Of a DNA stretch of 64,000 nucleotides, positions 50,869 to 60,268 are shown piece after piece (the first letter of the stretch is position 1; every line of letters starts with the position of its first letter). The translations under genes were made by a program, and so were the position numbers. Under the pieces are notes generated by a model, which saw nothing but the letters and a program-made list of their open reading frames with translations, was not told where the DNA came from and made no database searches. This stretch comes from Gracilaria gracilis. Lineage: Eukaryota; Rhodophyta; Florideophyceae; Gracilariales; Gracilariaceae. The stretch lies in contig JARGSG010000001.1 in NCBI GenBank assembly GCA_030374805.1, positions 372,001 to 436,000 on the forward strand, written 5' to 3'.

Positions 50869-53223
50869 ATGTCTCTCTTTAAACGAACCGCCGCCGAAGT
50901 CGACGAGCTGGAAGCGGCACACGCAGCCCTCAGCACCTCCACGCAACCTATAGAGAGCCGCAAGAAGGAGCTGACCTCCACCCAAACCAAGCTGGCTTCT
51001 CTTCAGCCAGCGGTCGGAAAGTTCGTTGTCAAAGCTGACCAAGGCGAAAAGGATCCTAACAAGCGCGTTTACGGCCCCTCCATGGTGCTCAAGATTCGTG
51101 AGCTCAGCGCCAAGCTAGTCACTCTTTCGGAAGCTGTCGACAAAACCGCAGCTAGTATAGATGCACAATATGCAGAACACGAGAAGGAGCTCGAGATGCA
51201 GCACGAGAAGCAGCGAGCGGAGGAGGAACGCCTACGCCTAGAAGAACAAAAAAGACTCGAGCAGCAGCGCATTGAGGAAGAACGACAAGCAAAGCTTCTG
51301 GAGGAACAGCGAAGAAGGGAGGAGCAATTGCGGATAGAAAAAGAGAAGGTGGAGAAGGAAGCTGCTTTGAAGCGTGCGCAAGAAGAAGCCCAGTTCAAGG
51401 AACAACAACGTATTGCCAAGGAGAAAGAGGACGCTGAAAAGAAGGAGCGCGAGCAAAAGCAACTACGCGAAGAGCAAGCGGCAGAAGAAGCAAAACGCAA
51501 AGAAGAACAGCAAAGACAGGCCGAGGCAGCGTCCAAGGGTATCTCTCTAACAGTCAAGACCACTCGCGGCAAGTCTCTGCCGCTTCAGAATATACCCCCT
51601 ACGTGTCACGTATATGAGCTCAAGGAACTCATCGAAAAGGCGCATGGAGTACCCAAGGTAGCCCAACGTCTCATTTTTCAGGGACGCCTGCTTTCGGATG
51701 CCAAAACCATTGATACGTTCAATGTCAAAGATGGCTGTGCTGTCCATCTTGTCGAAAACAGTCGCGCTGCCGCATCTGCTTCACCAGCCACAGCTCCTGC
51801 CGCCCCCAAGCCGCTTGTTCCACCAGGAACCGTGTGTCATCTAGCTAATGGAAAGCCGCAGTTTGATTCTATTTTGCAAAACTGCGCGAATCGTCGTCTC
51901 GTTGTCGTTGATTGGTCTGCTCCCTGGTGCGGTCCCTGTCGCACGATCGCCCCTGTCTATGACCGCCTTGCTAATCGATTTTCTGACGTCACTTTTGTTA
52001 AAGTTGATACCGAAGCAACTGCTGCAAACGCCGAGCTCGCTAGTCAGTCTGGTATCTCTGCCTATCCAACCTTTCACTACTATATTAACTCTCGCTGCGT
52101 GCATTCCTTCTCTGGGGCCAATGCTACCAACATAGAGTCGGGTATCCGCACGTATCGCACCCAAGTATCCCCATCAGCAACCACTTCATCGGGCTCTGGT
52201 TCGCGGTCAGCTGCAGGGCCTTCTCCTCCTGGACAGCTCACACAGAGCGTGCTCAGAGCGCTTACCACCTTGAAACAGAATTGTTCGCAACAGGATTTCA
52301 TTGTTGCGGTCCGAACACTGCTCACCTTTGTTCGTAATGTGGTCAACAACCCTAGTGAAGGGAAGTACCGTAAGGTACGAACGGCGAACTCTACTTTTCA
52401 AACAAGGTTAGCCAGTAAGCCTGGCGGCACCGATGCCATGCTTGCGTTTGGTTTTGAACGAGTCCAAGAGAACGGCGATTCTTTCCTTGTATTATCTGAA
52501 CAAGCGGCGGCAAACCCTGAGTTAAGCACGATCAACACCCAGTTGGAACAGGCGTTGGCGGCAGCTGGAGGTTCGGCCGCTCCACAACCCTCTCAGCCGC
52601 GAAGCACCACTGCGCCGTCTCCTGGAGCAGGGGCCACAAACAACATTGGATTCAATCCCTTAGCTGGTATGATGGGTGGTGGGGTCCCCCCTGGTCTTGG
52701 CAACATGATGGGCGATGAGTCAATGCAGTCCCTGGTTACTCAAATGCTTGCAGATCCTAACTTTATGCAGATTGCCCAAGAGATCACCGCAGACCCTTCC
52801 GCAATGCAGCGACTGGCTGAGGCTCACAGAGCAATGACCAGCGGGGATTTTGCCACAGTACAAAGACTGCAGAACGACCCAGCTCTCATGCGGCTGCAGG
52901 CAGCTATGGCATCTAATCCAACCGTCATGAACGAAGCAATGCGCCAACTTGCGACCGGCATGGGCAATGCCTTCCCTGGTGGACAAATGCCTCCTGTACC
53001 TGGAGCAGGAACACCGGGCTTTAATGCTGCAAACCAAGCTACCCAAGGTCAGACGCCTTCAAACCCCCCACCGCCCGCATATCCCGGGGCTCCCACCACC
53101 GTTGAAGAAGAGGAACGTTTGTTGCAAGAAGCCATTCGTTTGTCAATGCAAGATTCAGGTACCGACAGCAATCAGAAGTCAGAAGATAAAAACGGAGAGC
53201 AAGACCCTTCAAACCAAAACTGA
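50869..53223 (+). CDS. Coiled-coil, UBL, thioredoxin, PUB, STI1 and UIM fusion protein
   Basis: A 784-residue single-exon protein with an unusual domain chain. Residues 1-100 form a helical, prefoldin-like start; 105-222 a Glu/Arg/Gln-rich coiled coil; 224-297 a ubiquitin-like domain (GISLTVKTTRGKSLPLQ, QRLIFQGRLLSD, VKDGCAVHLVE); about 325-432 a thioredoxin fold with active site WSAPWCGPCRT at 349-359 and the cis-Pro segment AYPTFHYY; about 455-545 a PUB domain (VLRALTTLKQN, VRTLLTFVRNVVNNPSEGKYRKV, AMLAFGFERV), which in other proteins binds the p97/CDC48 C-terminus; about 617-700 ubiquilin-type STI1 units (LVTQMLADPNFMQIAQEI, LQNDPALMRLQ); and 745-762 a ubiquitin-interacting motif (EEERLLQEAIRLSM). 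Each part is individually typical. Together they suggest a redox-active shuttle between ubiquitinated clients, CDC48 and the proteasome; that role is inference. Confidence 0.9.
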   Translation: MSLFKRTAAEVDELEAAHAALSTSTQPIESRKKELTSTQTKLASLQPAVGKFVVKADQGEKDPNKRVYGPSMVLKIRELSAKLVTLSEAVDKTAASIDAQYAEHEKELEMQHEKQRAEEERLRLEEQKRLEQQRIEEERQAKLLEEQRRREEQLRIEKEKVEKEAALKRAQEEAQFKEQQRIAKEKEDAEKKEREQKQLREEQAAEEAKRKEEQQRQAEAASKGISLTVKTTRGKSLPLQNIPPTCHVYELKELIEKAHGVPKVAQRLIFQGRLLSDAKTIDTFNVKDGCAVHLVENSRAAASASPATAPAAPKPLVPPGTVCHLANGKPQFDSILQNCANRRLVVVDWSAPWCGPCRTIAPVYDRLANRFSDVTFVKVDTEATAANAELASQSGISAYPTFHYYINSRCVHSFSGANATNIESGIRTYRTQVSPSATTSSGSGSRSAAGPSPPGQLTQSVLRALTTLKQNCSQQDFIVAVRTLLTFVRNVVNNPSEGKYRKVRTANSTFQTRLASKPGGTDAMLAFGFERVQENGDSFLVLSEQAAANPELSTINTQLEQALAAAGGSAAPQPSQPRSTTAPSPGAGATNNIGFNPLAGMMGGGVPPGLGNMMGDESMQSLVTQMLADPNFMQIAQEITADPSAMQRLAEAHRAMTSGDFATVQRLQNDPALMRLQAAMASNPTVMNEAMRQLATGMGNAFPGGQMPPVPGAGTPGFNAANQATQGQTPSNPPPPAYPGAPTTVEEEERLLQEAIRLSMQDSGTDSNQKSEDKNGEQDPSNQN

Positions 53224-53735
53224 GTTTTGACTGGGACCCGCCTCGCATCGGGTTTGCTTGATATTTTTCCTGTTCACGTCTTAGTTCGTTCCAATAAATT
53301 CATTGCCTTCGTGGCGGAAGATGCCGCGAGCGTGCGGATGCACGAAAGGATTGTACTTCTTGTTCACCTTCGATTTTGCTTTGCAGGGTATTTACATAGC
53401 AGCAGTGCTTTATTCTCTTGCGTTTGGCCGCTTTTGAAAAGGACATGCCGTTAACGTGGGAGAAGCCTTAGGAAACGGAAGTTGCCAAGAGCAAATCAAA
53501 GAAGACTGCATTGTTTGTCTTCAACTGCCGTTCATGGACAGCCAAACTTCTTTCAGGTCGGTTACAACTACGAACAAGTAACAATACACAAGCCTAGTCC
53601 TTGTCTACCCGGCATACACATGACCCCGAGCTCATGGCGGTGCATTACGCTAGTAGTGTGGTTTTTTTAGGACGCACCCATCAAACGTAGGGACACCATA
53701 TCACAATTTCTGACTTGAAAGGCTTTGTACGCAGT
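53224..53735. other. Convergent intergenic spacer
   Basis: Holds the 3' UTRs of the fusion gene and of the PP2C-like gene. TTCCAATAAATTC at 53289-53301 contains AATAAA, a polyadenylation-signal candidate 70 bp after the fusion gene's stop. No gene seen. Confidence 0.45.
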
Positions 53736-55403
53736 TCATCTTCGTCTCCCAAAAGTTCTTCCTAGCTCCCTCCAGAATCCAAAACGACTTCCATGAACTG
53801 TGCCATCTTCTCGATATCGTACCTTAGAGGGCCCAGCACTATTGAAATCTGCTAATCCGGGAGCATCATCGAATGGCTTTCCCGTGCCATGCGTTTGCTC
53901 TTCAAATCCATGTGAAGAGTCCCTTCCCATGGTTGCCCCACTTGCTGTGAGTTCTGAGATTCTTGAGGTCATAACTGTCTTTGCCCGTGGGGACATGGCG
54001 TGATCTCGCTCTCTTTGCCTGCGGTGTTCGATCACCACAGGAGGAGGCCTCGTCACTTCCCGATGTCTTCGTGGTGCTGACTCGCCATTTTGTCCAGCAA
54101 CGGTTGTTCCTAGAACTGTGTGACCTCTGTTCACTCCACCCCGTGAACGGTGCCGGGATGCTCCCTGTTTGGCAGGCAACCCCTCTGATTCATTTTGCTT
54201 CTGTCGATAAGCAATGCGACTGCTCGCTGACCCAGCTGACCTGTTGAGAGAAAGATATGGTGCTGATGCGAACTGGTTTTCATTCTTGTACTCAACACCG
54301 GTCGAAGTGATGGGACTTCTCAGAGCTTGAGCAGAAGGTGACGTTATTGGCGAAGACTCCGGTATTGAGTTTTGTATGGCGGTGCGGTTTTGTTCCTGTG
54401 CTCGAGCCGCCAAGACGAACGCAGGAACTTGGGTCGCATTTTTCATGGCTAGCAGCTCTTGTTCAGCGTTTGAGCTATGTCTCTTTAGGGAGCTCGGCCG
54501 CGATCCGCGTCTGCCACTTACTGGTGCTGCAGGCTTGTCATGAACCCCTCTGGTTGATGTAGGAAATACAAGAATCATAACCGTAATATAATGCTTGGCA
54601 CCTGCTGAGGCGGCGGCTTGTACAACCCGTTTCGACGCCATTCTTGGGGTATCTCCACGTCGTAGGGAGTCTCTGATAGTTTGCACAACCACATTGTTGG
54701 ACAAGTTCTCCCACACTTCGGCTGTAGCCATAACGAGGAACTCATCTCGCGACGAAAGCTTACGCTGGTATATGTCTGGCACAGAAATTATGATGTCCTC
54801 CGTCATTCTTCGGTTAGGAAACGTAATGTGCTTCCTGTCCTTTAGCTCAAGATCTCCGATAGATCGTGTAATAGGAACAAGGTTGTTGACCTTCCCATCT
54901 TGAAAGTAACCCCCAGCATTGGTCACTCTTGACACTTCTTCGGCATTTGATCCATCATGTTCTTGCGTGATGGCCTGAGCCCCGTCCTTTGTCGCAAGAA
55001 CCGCTCGGGAGTTTCCTATGTTCGCAATATAGAGATCCTGACCTCGAATCATGGTGAACAACAAGGTTGTTCCATAATACGCGCGATCAAGAGCTGACTT
55101 TGCTAACACAAAAGCTTCTAAGGCTTGGCATGCATTGCGGATGGCTGACTCAGGGTCCCTTTTCAGCACAGAATCTGTTAGTAATGTAGGCACAAAGTTT
55201 CGGGCACATAACTCCGCCGCCGCTACGCCACCATGCCCAGCAAAGATTCCATATGTTGCAACTTGAATTGGAGTGCGATGAACTTCAGATACTGTGCGTG
55301 TTTCATCTGGAACTCTTCTGCTCTTTGAGGCTGAGAATATCCCACATTCTACGGGATCATCATACAACAAATGGCGACGATGCTTCGATCTCTCGCGACT
55401 CAT
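53736..55403 (-). CDS. PP2C-family pseudophosphatase
   Basis: A 555-residue protein whose first 285 residues follow the PP2C (PPM) fold. Recognisable blocks are YGIFAGHGGVAAAELC (51-66), YGTTLLFTMI, LYIANIGNSRAVLA (124-137), ITRSIGDLELK (178-188) and EFLVMATAEVWENLS (221-235), ending in HYITVMILVF (271-280). The metal-binding aspartates are replaced: DGHGG reads AGHGG, the SDG of the last core motif reads TAE, and DNITV reads HYITV. Loss of all three makes metal-dependent catalysis very unlikely, as in the pseudophosphatase TAB1. The C-terminal 275 residues are Ser/Arg/Pro-rich and disordered. A scaffold or sensor role is inference. The ATG at 55403 is the first start and fits the fold. Confidence 0.82.
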   Translation of the reverse strand: MSRERSKHRRHLLYDDPVECGIFSASKSRRVPDETRTVSEVHRTPIQVATYGIFAGHGGVAAAELCARNFVPTLLTDSVLKRDPESAIRNACQALEAFVLAKSALDRAYYGTTLLFTMIRGQDLYIANIGNSRAVLATKDGAQAITQEHDGSNAEEVSRVTNAGGYFQDGKVNNLVPITRSIGDLELKDRKHITFPNRRMTEDIIISVPDIYQRKLSSRDEFLVMATAEVWENLSNNVVVQTIRDSLRRGDTPRMASKRVVQAAASAGAKHYITVMILVFPTSTRGVHDKPAAPVSGRRGSRPSSLKRHSSNAEQELLAMKNATQVPAFVLAARAQEQNRTAIQNSIPESSPITSPSAQALRSPITSTGVEYKNENQFASAPYLSLNRSAGSASSRIAYRQKQNESEGLPAKQGASRHRSRGGVNRGHTVLGTTVAGQNGESAPRRHREVTRPPPVVIEHRRQRERDHAMSPRAKTVMTSRISELTASGATMGRDSSHGFEEQTHGTGKPFDDAPGLADFNSAGPSKVRYREDGTVHGSRFGFWRELGRTFGRRR

Positions 55404-56852
55404 CTGTTACGTTTCCAATACGAGACGTTCTTCCCGTCTCTGAGTAGGAGGACGACCCAAACAGAGTTGGCGTCACTTTTCTGAGTTGCGTGACACGTAT
55501 TGACTCGTTTTCGCTGGGAGCTTTCTAGAGAACTGAGGCACCTTGCTTCGAGCGGAGATTAGCTTCGCATTCAAAGATGAGCCAACTCCGCCTGTGTTCT
55601 ATTACTCACGTAGCGTGAAAGCCTATACCCAGAATGTCAATAAACAGAAAGCGTTGCTCTGAAATCGGGGCCGGGGCAGGGGAAAGAGGAGGGAAGGAAT
55701 TCATCGCAGTCCAGCAAGAAGAAAGCCTTGGGCCAAAAGCACTTGAGTTCGTTACGCCGTTCTTTGATAATGATGTTGATGTCGCGTGTGAAGACTCAGC
55801 CAAGCTCGTGCACTGGGCCCGACAGAGTATTTTGTAACCGGGGCGACATCGGAGAAAGTCTAAGGCAGCTCCAGTCATGGCCCCTTGAGCGAGGCTTATT
55901 CTGTGTGTCATAGGAATACCTTGTACTTGCCGAGTCTTCCGGCCCTCGTTGTGGCAATTACATGCTCGTATGTTTCTTTATTCAGTTCAAAGAAGCTCAT
56001 ACACAGGTTATGTTCCAAGGCTTTTGGAGGAGTTAATCGTACAATAGAACATTGTTCCCATGGATCCAGAAGTCCAGAATAGATCAGACCGCCAACAGCA
56101 TGTCCGTGGCACAAAGCTTGTATTGCGAAATGCTCATGATGGTCCGCTCAAGTTTATTGGTTTCATTAACAACCCTGACCCTGTTCCTGTTCGCTCGTTG
56201 ACCAGGAGTATGACGCTTTGGTTCTCAGCATTAAAAAGCAACTTCTTTACGAAGCAAAAAGTATTGAGCATTCCTGCAGTGGCATTCCTAGGGCCAGGGA
56301 GTCACCATCACATCTCATGTATTCCCAAGAGCACAGCTCTTGAAGCAAACGAGATTTGGTCAACGGAACCTCTGTAATGTTCTCCACCAAATAGATTCTT
56401 TCTGTCCGCGCGATGTGCCCAACTATATCCTTAACTCTTTTGCATTTCCAGTAATATTAGTACATGCACACGGTCCCTGACACGGTCTTCTCTAACGTCA
56501 GGAGTCGAAGATACATACACACATCATATTAGTAGTTGTGCAGGCTACAAATGAACAAAATATGTGATGCGAGGGAAGTGCTAACTAGAACCTTCTTACA
56601 ATAATTTCTGCATGTATTTTGCAAAACAAAGAGCGGTACTCGAGCCACTCGTTCGTTTCGTTCGTTCGTTCGAGCTAAGATGGCTCTCCGTCAATTCATA
56701 CTGGACCAGTCAAGGTCCGCAAACAAATATTCGAGAAAGAGGCAGCCAAGGTTCGTGCCTAACAAGAGAGAGGCAGTGATCAGGTTGGCAGAACTTCGCA
56801 ATACAGTATGATTCACTAACTCAAGCATAATTCTTTAAGAGGCCGATTACGA

Positions 56853-56962
56853 GTGCTGGCTTGCCAAGTGAGAGAACGTCTCTCTCAACAGAAACAGTCA
56901 GCTATACGGTGTAATTAAGCTAATGTACTCATGAAAGAGAGGGAGAGAGCACGAGCATATCG
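56853..56962 (+). repeat. Dispersed repeat, copy 2 of the 5893-5990 type
   Basis: Shares AGTGAGAGAACG, CAACAGAAA and a CTCATGAAAGAGAG tail with the copy at 5893-5990. No coding capacity. Confidence 0.45.
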
Positions 56963-56999
56963 ATTAAGGAATGAACGTCATTCATTCTAATATTTCTCT

Positions 57000-57018
57000 G
57001 GGTTCTCATTGAGAACCC
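57000..57018. repeat. GGGTTCTC/GAGAACCC hairpin
   Basis: Perfect 8-bp arms around ATT. Same GGTTC...GAACC theme as the hairpins at 18225, 35343 and 57759. Confidence 0.55.
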
Positions 57019-57675
57019 GAGTGAAGACCGTTGGCTGCAATTGCCAAGCACTTGCTGAACGAACGTAAAGCGTCGATGAACAGCGTGTCCAAAAACTCAC
57101 ATAGGCGATCGGCGCACCATTCGCCTCTCAGGACTCGGGATGTCGCTAAACTCGGCCGCGCAGTCGACCTTGCCGCCGCTGGCATGTCGATCGCCATTCG
57201 GACCTTGGTGCTATGTCGTTAAACGGGCCCGGTTAGCTGCTCGACAGCAGTAGGCACGGAATCGGCCATATGAAGACGGCTCCACCACCGTTTCCCTGAC
57301 TTTTCCCCACCGTAATTGAACTCTTACGGAGGCATGAATACGGTCGGGGTTTTTACACGGTTTTCTCGGAGGCTACGATGGAGTTGGTGGGCGCTGACCC
57401 GATTTCGAGCTGATTCTTTGGTACTAATGTCGCCGACGATATGAGGGTTGGTACAAGAGAATCTTGTCATGATCTTCTGATGGGACAACGTGGTACTAGC
57501 AAGAGCGCCTTGTCGTGGCGTGCCCCTCTGCCGATGACCTACACAGAGGGTGAATGAAGAGGTATAATCTGGGAGGAACAAGGCATAAAAGGCGATGATC
57601 GTCGGTAGCGAAATGCTCTAACGCAACCGAGAATACCTTTGAGATCTAGCGCTTTGTTTACACAACAACTACGTA

Positions 57676-57825
57676 CGTAGCTCAGTGATCGTAGCACGAC
57701 TGAACATTTCAAGTTAGCAGCTATATTAGCATACGTAGATAAAGTGCTGTAGGTATTGGAGGTTCATTATGAACCTCACGACGTACGAGAAATCAACGTA
57801 CGATGCTCATAAATAAGAAGAAGAG
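57676..57825 (+). repeat. Dispersed repeat, hairpin-containing, copy 2
   Basis: Partner of 35264-35418. The hairpin here is GAGGTTCA-TTA-TGAACCTC (57759-57777); arm pairing is kept although the bases differ from copy 1, which suggests the structure matters or is a terminal feature of the element. Confidence 0.55.
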
Positions 57826-58252
57826 AACAGCGCTTTGCTCTTTCGTTTCAAAAGTCCAATTCGATCTTCCTCTTTTATTATGTTTTTTTGTACTCGGTTG
57901 GGCAAAAGAGTCTGGGTTGCTCATTGATCTCGGCCCGTTCGTGGTGAACACAGGCAAACCGCGAAAGGCGAGTGCCACTTCAATGCCGTGATCGCAACAC
58001 ATCCCCGACCGAAACATTTCAATTAAGTTGGCTATCCGTCGGAGAAATCTTGATATAAGACTCATCTATCTACTGGGGGTTGCCCTTGTCGAGTTTTGCT
58101 TGCCGGACATGAGAAAGTCAGGTATGAAAGTAACTGTTGCAATGATTAGCTCCGTCTGAAGAACCGCGAAGCTCGTGATTTCATCTCTCTAAGTCTATTT
58201 AGTGCTTTTCTTTGAAACAGTTGCGACAAGCATCTCGAAAATCATCTCGAAA

Positions 58253-58921
58253 ATGTCCGCGGAGTCAAAACCCCCCATCGCCTCTCTTGTACGGTGTGAG
58301 GCAAAAGTACATTCATGTGTTGGAGGCAGCGTAGATCTGTCTCGTAGAGAAACGCTTGCGTCTACCAGATGGCTCAAGTTGGAATCATTGCTGTATCGCT
58401 TTGAGCACGATAAGCCGAATGAATTCGCGCGACGATGGGATGTTGCAAATCGCACTACACGTACGTCTGTTGGTGTCGATGCCGTCGTAGTTTTGGCCCG
58501 TCTTTGTTTGGCAGATGACGTTCCCCGAATACTTTTGGTTAAACAGTTTCGCCCACCTCTCAATGCTGTAAGCGTGGAACTACCCGCCGGACTCGTGGAT
58601 GAAGGAGAAACTCTTGAACAGTCAGCATTAAGGGAACTGGTCGAGGAAACTGGGTTTCGTGGACGTGTTTGTCGTGTGCACTCTGGCGCTGCACTCTCAC
58701 CCGGGTTAAGTTCTGAGAATGTGGCTCTGGTTGAAGTTGAAATTGAGGGAGCAACTCAGGGACAGAAACTCGAAGGAACTGAGAATATTGAGGTAGTCAG
58801 TGTACCTTTGAACCGAATGGAAGAGGCGTTGGACCATATGATCGAGACGGAAGGTGTTGTGGTCATGCATGCTGTCTCAACCCTTTCAGTCGGACTCCGG
58901 CTGGGGTTGTCGCCGCGGTAA
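58253..58921 (+). CDS. Nudix hydrolase, ADP-sugar pyrophosphatase type
   Basis: A 222-residue protein with an intact Nudix box, G-x5-E-x7-R-E-x2-E-E-x-G, at residues 113-135 (GLVDEGETLEQ through EETGF). The preceding strand, RILLVKQFRPPLNAVSVELPAG, and the following SPGLSSENVALVEVEIEG match the ADP-ribose/NUDT5-like subfamily, which splits ADP-ribose and related ADP-sugars into AMP and sugar phosphate. The protein is expected to be cytosolic or nuclear; no targeting peptide is seen. The longer frame starts with a GTG, so the ATG at 58253 is used. Single exon of normal family length. Confidence 0.88.
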   Translation: MSAESKPPIASLVRCEAKVHSCVGGSVDLSRRETLASTRWLKLESLLYRFEHDKPNEFARRWDVANRTTRTSVGVDAVVVLARLCLADDVPRILLVKQFRPPLNAVSVELPAGLVDEGETLEQSALRELVEETGFRGRVCRVHSGAALSPGLSSENVALVEVEIEGATQGQKLEGTENIEVVSVPLNRMEEALDHMIETEGVVVMHAVSTLSVGLRLGLSPR

Positions 58922-59566
58922 AGTAGTTGTACGATATACCCTGGAGCACAGTATGAGTGAAGAACATCGGTGTGTGGAAATTGCATCAATATCAGGGTAG
59001 GCTGGCAGGCTGTGCCGAGGGAGCGTGTCTGATTGTAAGGCTCTTTAGGCCCCTAAGCGTGACCCAAAAGAGGCTCCTCTGAGTGCTGACTGTGCTTGCA
59101 ATACATAAATGATGTGATTGTGAAACTAAGATCATCATTTGCGGAAAAAGAAGGGGCGAAGATGAAATGGTTGTGCTTGAATCGCTCTATTGATAAAGTT
59201 GTTTTTGTTTATGTGGGGCGGTGTTGGATGCGTCGAGTAGTTGTCTGATATTCGCAAGATTTCAATGGAATGATTTCTTTCTCCAGGAGGATGGCAATGG
59301 GAGCCACTGAGAGGCTGATACTTTGCCGCGAAGAGCGAAGGAAGGTGAACGCTACCTTCGTAGACCCTCAGCGAGTATTATTTACTCACCTCAAGGAGTA
59401 CGGTATGTTGTAGTTTGCTTCCGTAGGTTTAGCACGGCTATGGACGCCGTTCAGTATATGGATATTCATTCTGCCAGCAAAAAGCTGGACTTGGACATGT
59501 AGACGCTGTTACGCGCAAAGCTACCACAGCCGAAGGTGGAGAGATGCCGTTAGAACTTGAACTTGA
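58922..59566. other. Intergenic before the symplekin module
   Basis: Contains TACCTTCGTAGAC at 59353. A short ORF of 40 codons starts at ATG 59291 (MAMGATERLILCRE...) and is followed by a GTATGT splice-donor-like sequence at 59405; this could be a small 5' exon, but no frame joins it convincingly to the symplekin frame. No long ORF for the missing N-terminal part of symplekin is present. Confidence 0.4.
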
Positions 59567-60268
59567 ATCCCAGTGCTACCTGGGTTGTCAAGAAAGGCTG
59601 TACTTTCGCACCTTGTGCCAATTGTTGAGGAAGTAACGCGGCCTATGACGCCTACTTCACATCAAGAAAACGAGCCAGGAAATACGGAGGGGAAAAACTT
59701 GATGAACTTAAGTGGGTTTAAGAATGTGATATCTCTCCTGATGTCTACTCGTTCTCCGGCTATATCTCCAGAAGATTTGCTTAAAGAATTGCACAAAATC
59801 GAACCAACAGTTGGCGTAAGTGTGGCTATCCAAGCTTGTTTTGAATCCAAACCCGTGTTTCAGCGAGCAGTTGTTGCTCAATCAATTCAACAAATACTGG
59901 AAATGACCACAATACCTAATCTTTTCATGAGAACAGTGTGGCTCGCTCGAATACTTCACCCTGATCTTGAAAAGTATATCAACGACACAGTTATGAAACG
60001 CCTTATAGAGAAGCATGTATGGTCAAATGCTCTCGTTTGGGAAGGGTTCTTGTTATATTGCACTACTATGAAGACTAAGTGTGTTCGCTTGTTGCTAAGT
60101 CTTCCAGTTTCAAAGCTACAAGATGCCTCGGAAAAGGAGAAGAGTTTACTTTCTATTTTCGAAGAACTTTTTTCTCATCCGAAGAGAGCCAGACGCTTGA
60201 ACAACTCACGTCAACGGGAAGTGATTCGTGGGGCGATTACAAAGCGTGGAAAGTCAGGAAAGAAGTAG
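59567..60268 (+). CDS. Symplekin C-terminal domain, stand-alone or partial
   Basis: An open frame of 233 codons matching only the C-terminal domain of symplekin/Pta1, the scaffold of mRNA 3'-end cleavage and polyadenylation. Similarity starts at once (LPGLSRKAVLSHLVPIV) and includes LLKELHKIEP, QACFESKPVFQRAVVAQSIQQ, TIPNLFMRTVWLA, PDLEKYINDTVMKRLIEKHVW and VRLLLSLPVSKLQ; a basic tail ends it. Symplekin is normally over 1,000 residues, yet no upstream frame for the rest exists within 600 bp. The first ATG is at 59645, inside the homologous region. Possible explanations are a 5'-truncated duplicate, a last exon of a gene with distant exons (a 3' splice site CCCAG|TG lies at about 59572), or a split gene. 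Confidence 0.7.
   Translation: MPVLPGLSRKAVLSHLVPIVEEVTRPMTPTSHQENEPGNTEGKNLMNLSGFKNVISLLMSTRSPAISPEDLLKELHKIEPTVGVSVAIQACFESKPVFQRAVVAQSIQQILEMTTIPNLFMRTVWLARILHPDLEKYINDTVMKRLIEKHVWSNALVWEGFLLYCTTMKTKCVRLLLSLPVSKLQDASEKEKSLLSIFEELFSHPKRARRLNNSRQREVIRGAITKRGKSGKK

Larger units (their letters stand above)
55404..58252. other. 2.8-kb region with antisense ORFs and repeats, no assigned gene
   Basis: Between 55600 and 56400 both strands carry short open frames. On plus: 55634-55837 (67 codons) and 56060-56377 (105 codons), each with an ATG. On minus: a frame ending at 55908 (HHEHFAIQALCHGHAVGG through RLGKYKVFL) and another near 56370-56400 (KNLFGGEHYRGSVDQISF). The minus pieces look protein-like and could be exons of one gene, but I cannot find convincing splice sites. 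Further on there are a (TTCG)n tract (56645-56672), a dispersed repeat (56853-56962), a hairpin (57000-57018) and another dispersed repeat (57676-57825). Confidence 0.4.

Noticed and set aside
57031-57222. 63-codon plus-strand ORF (AKHLLNERKASMNS...)
   Set aside because: Starts with TTG, short, no domain and an open antisense frame; probably repeat-derived.
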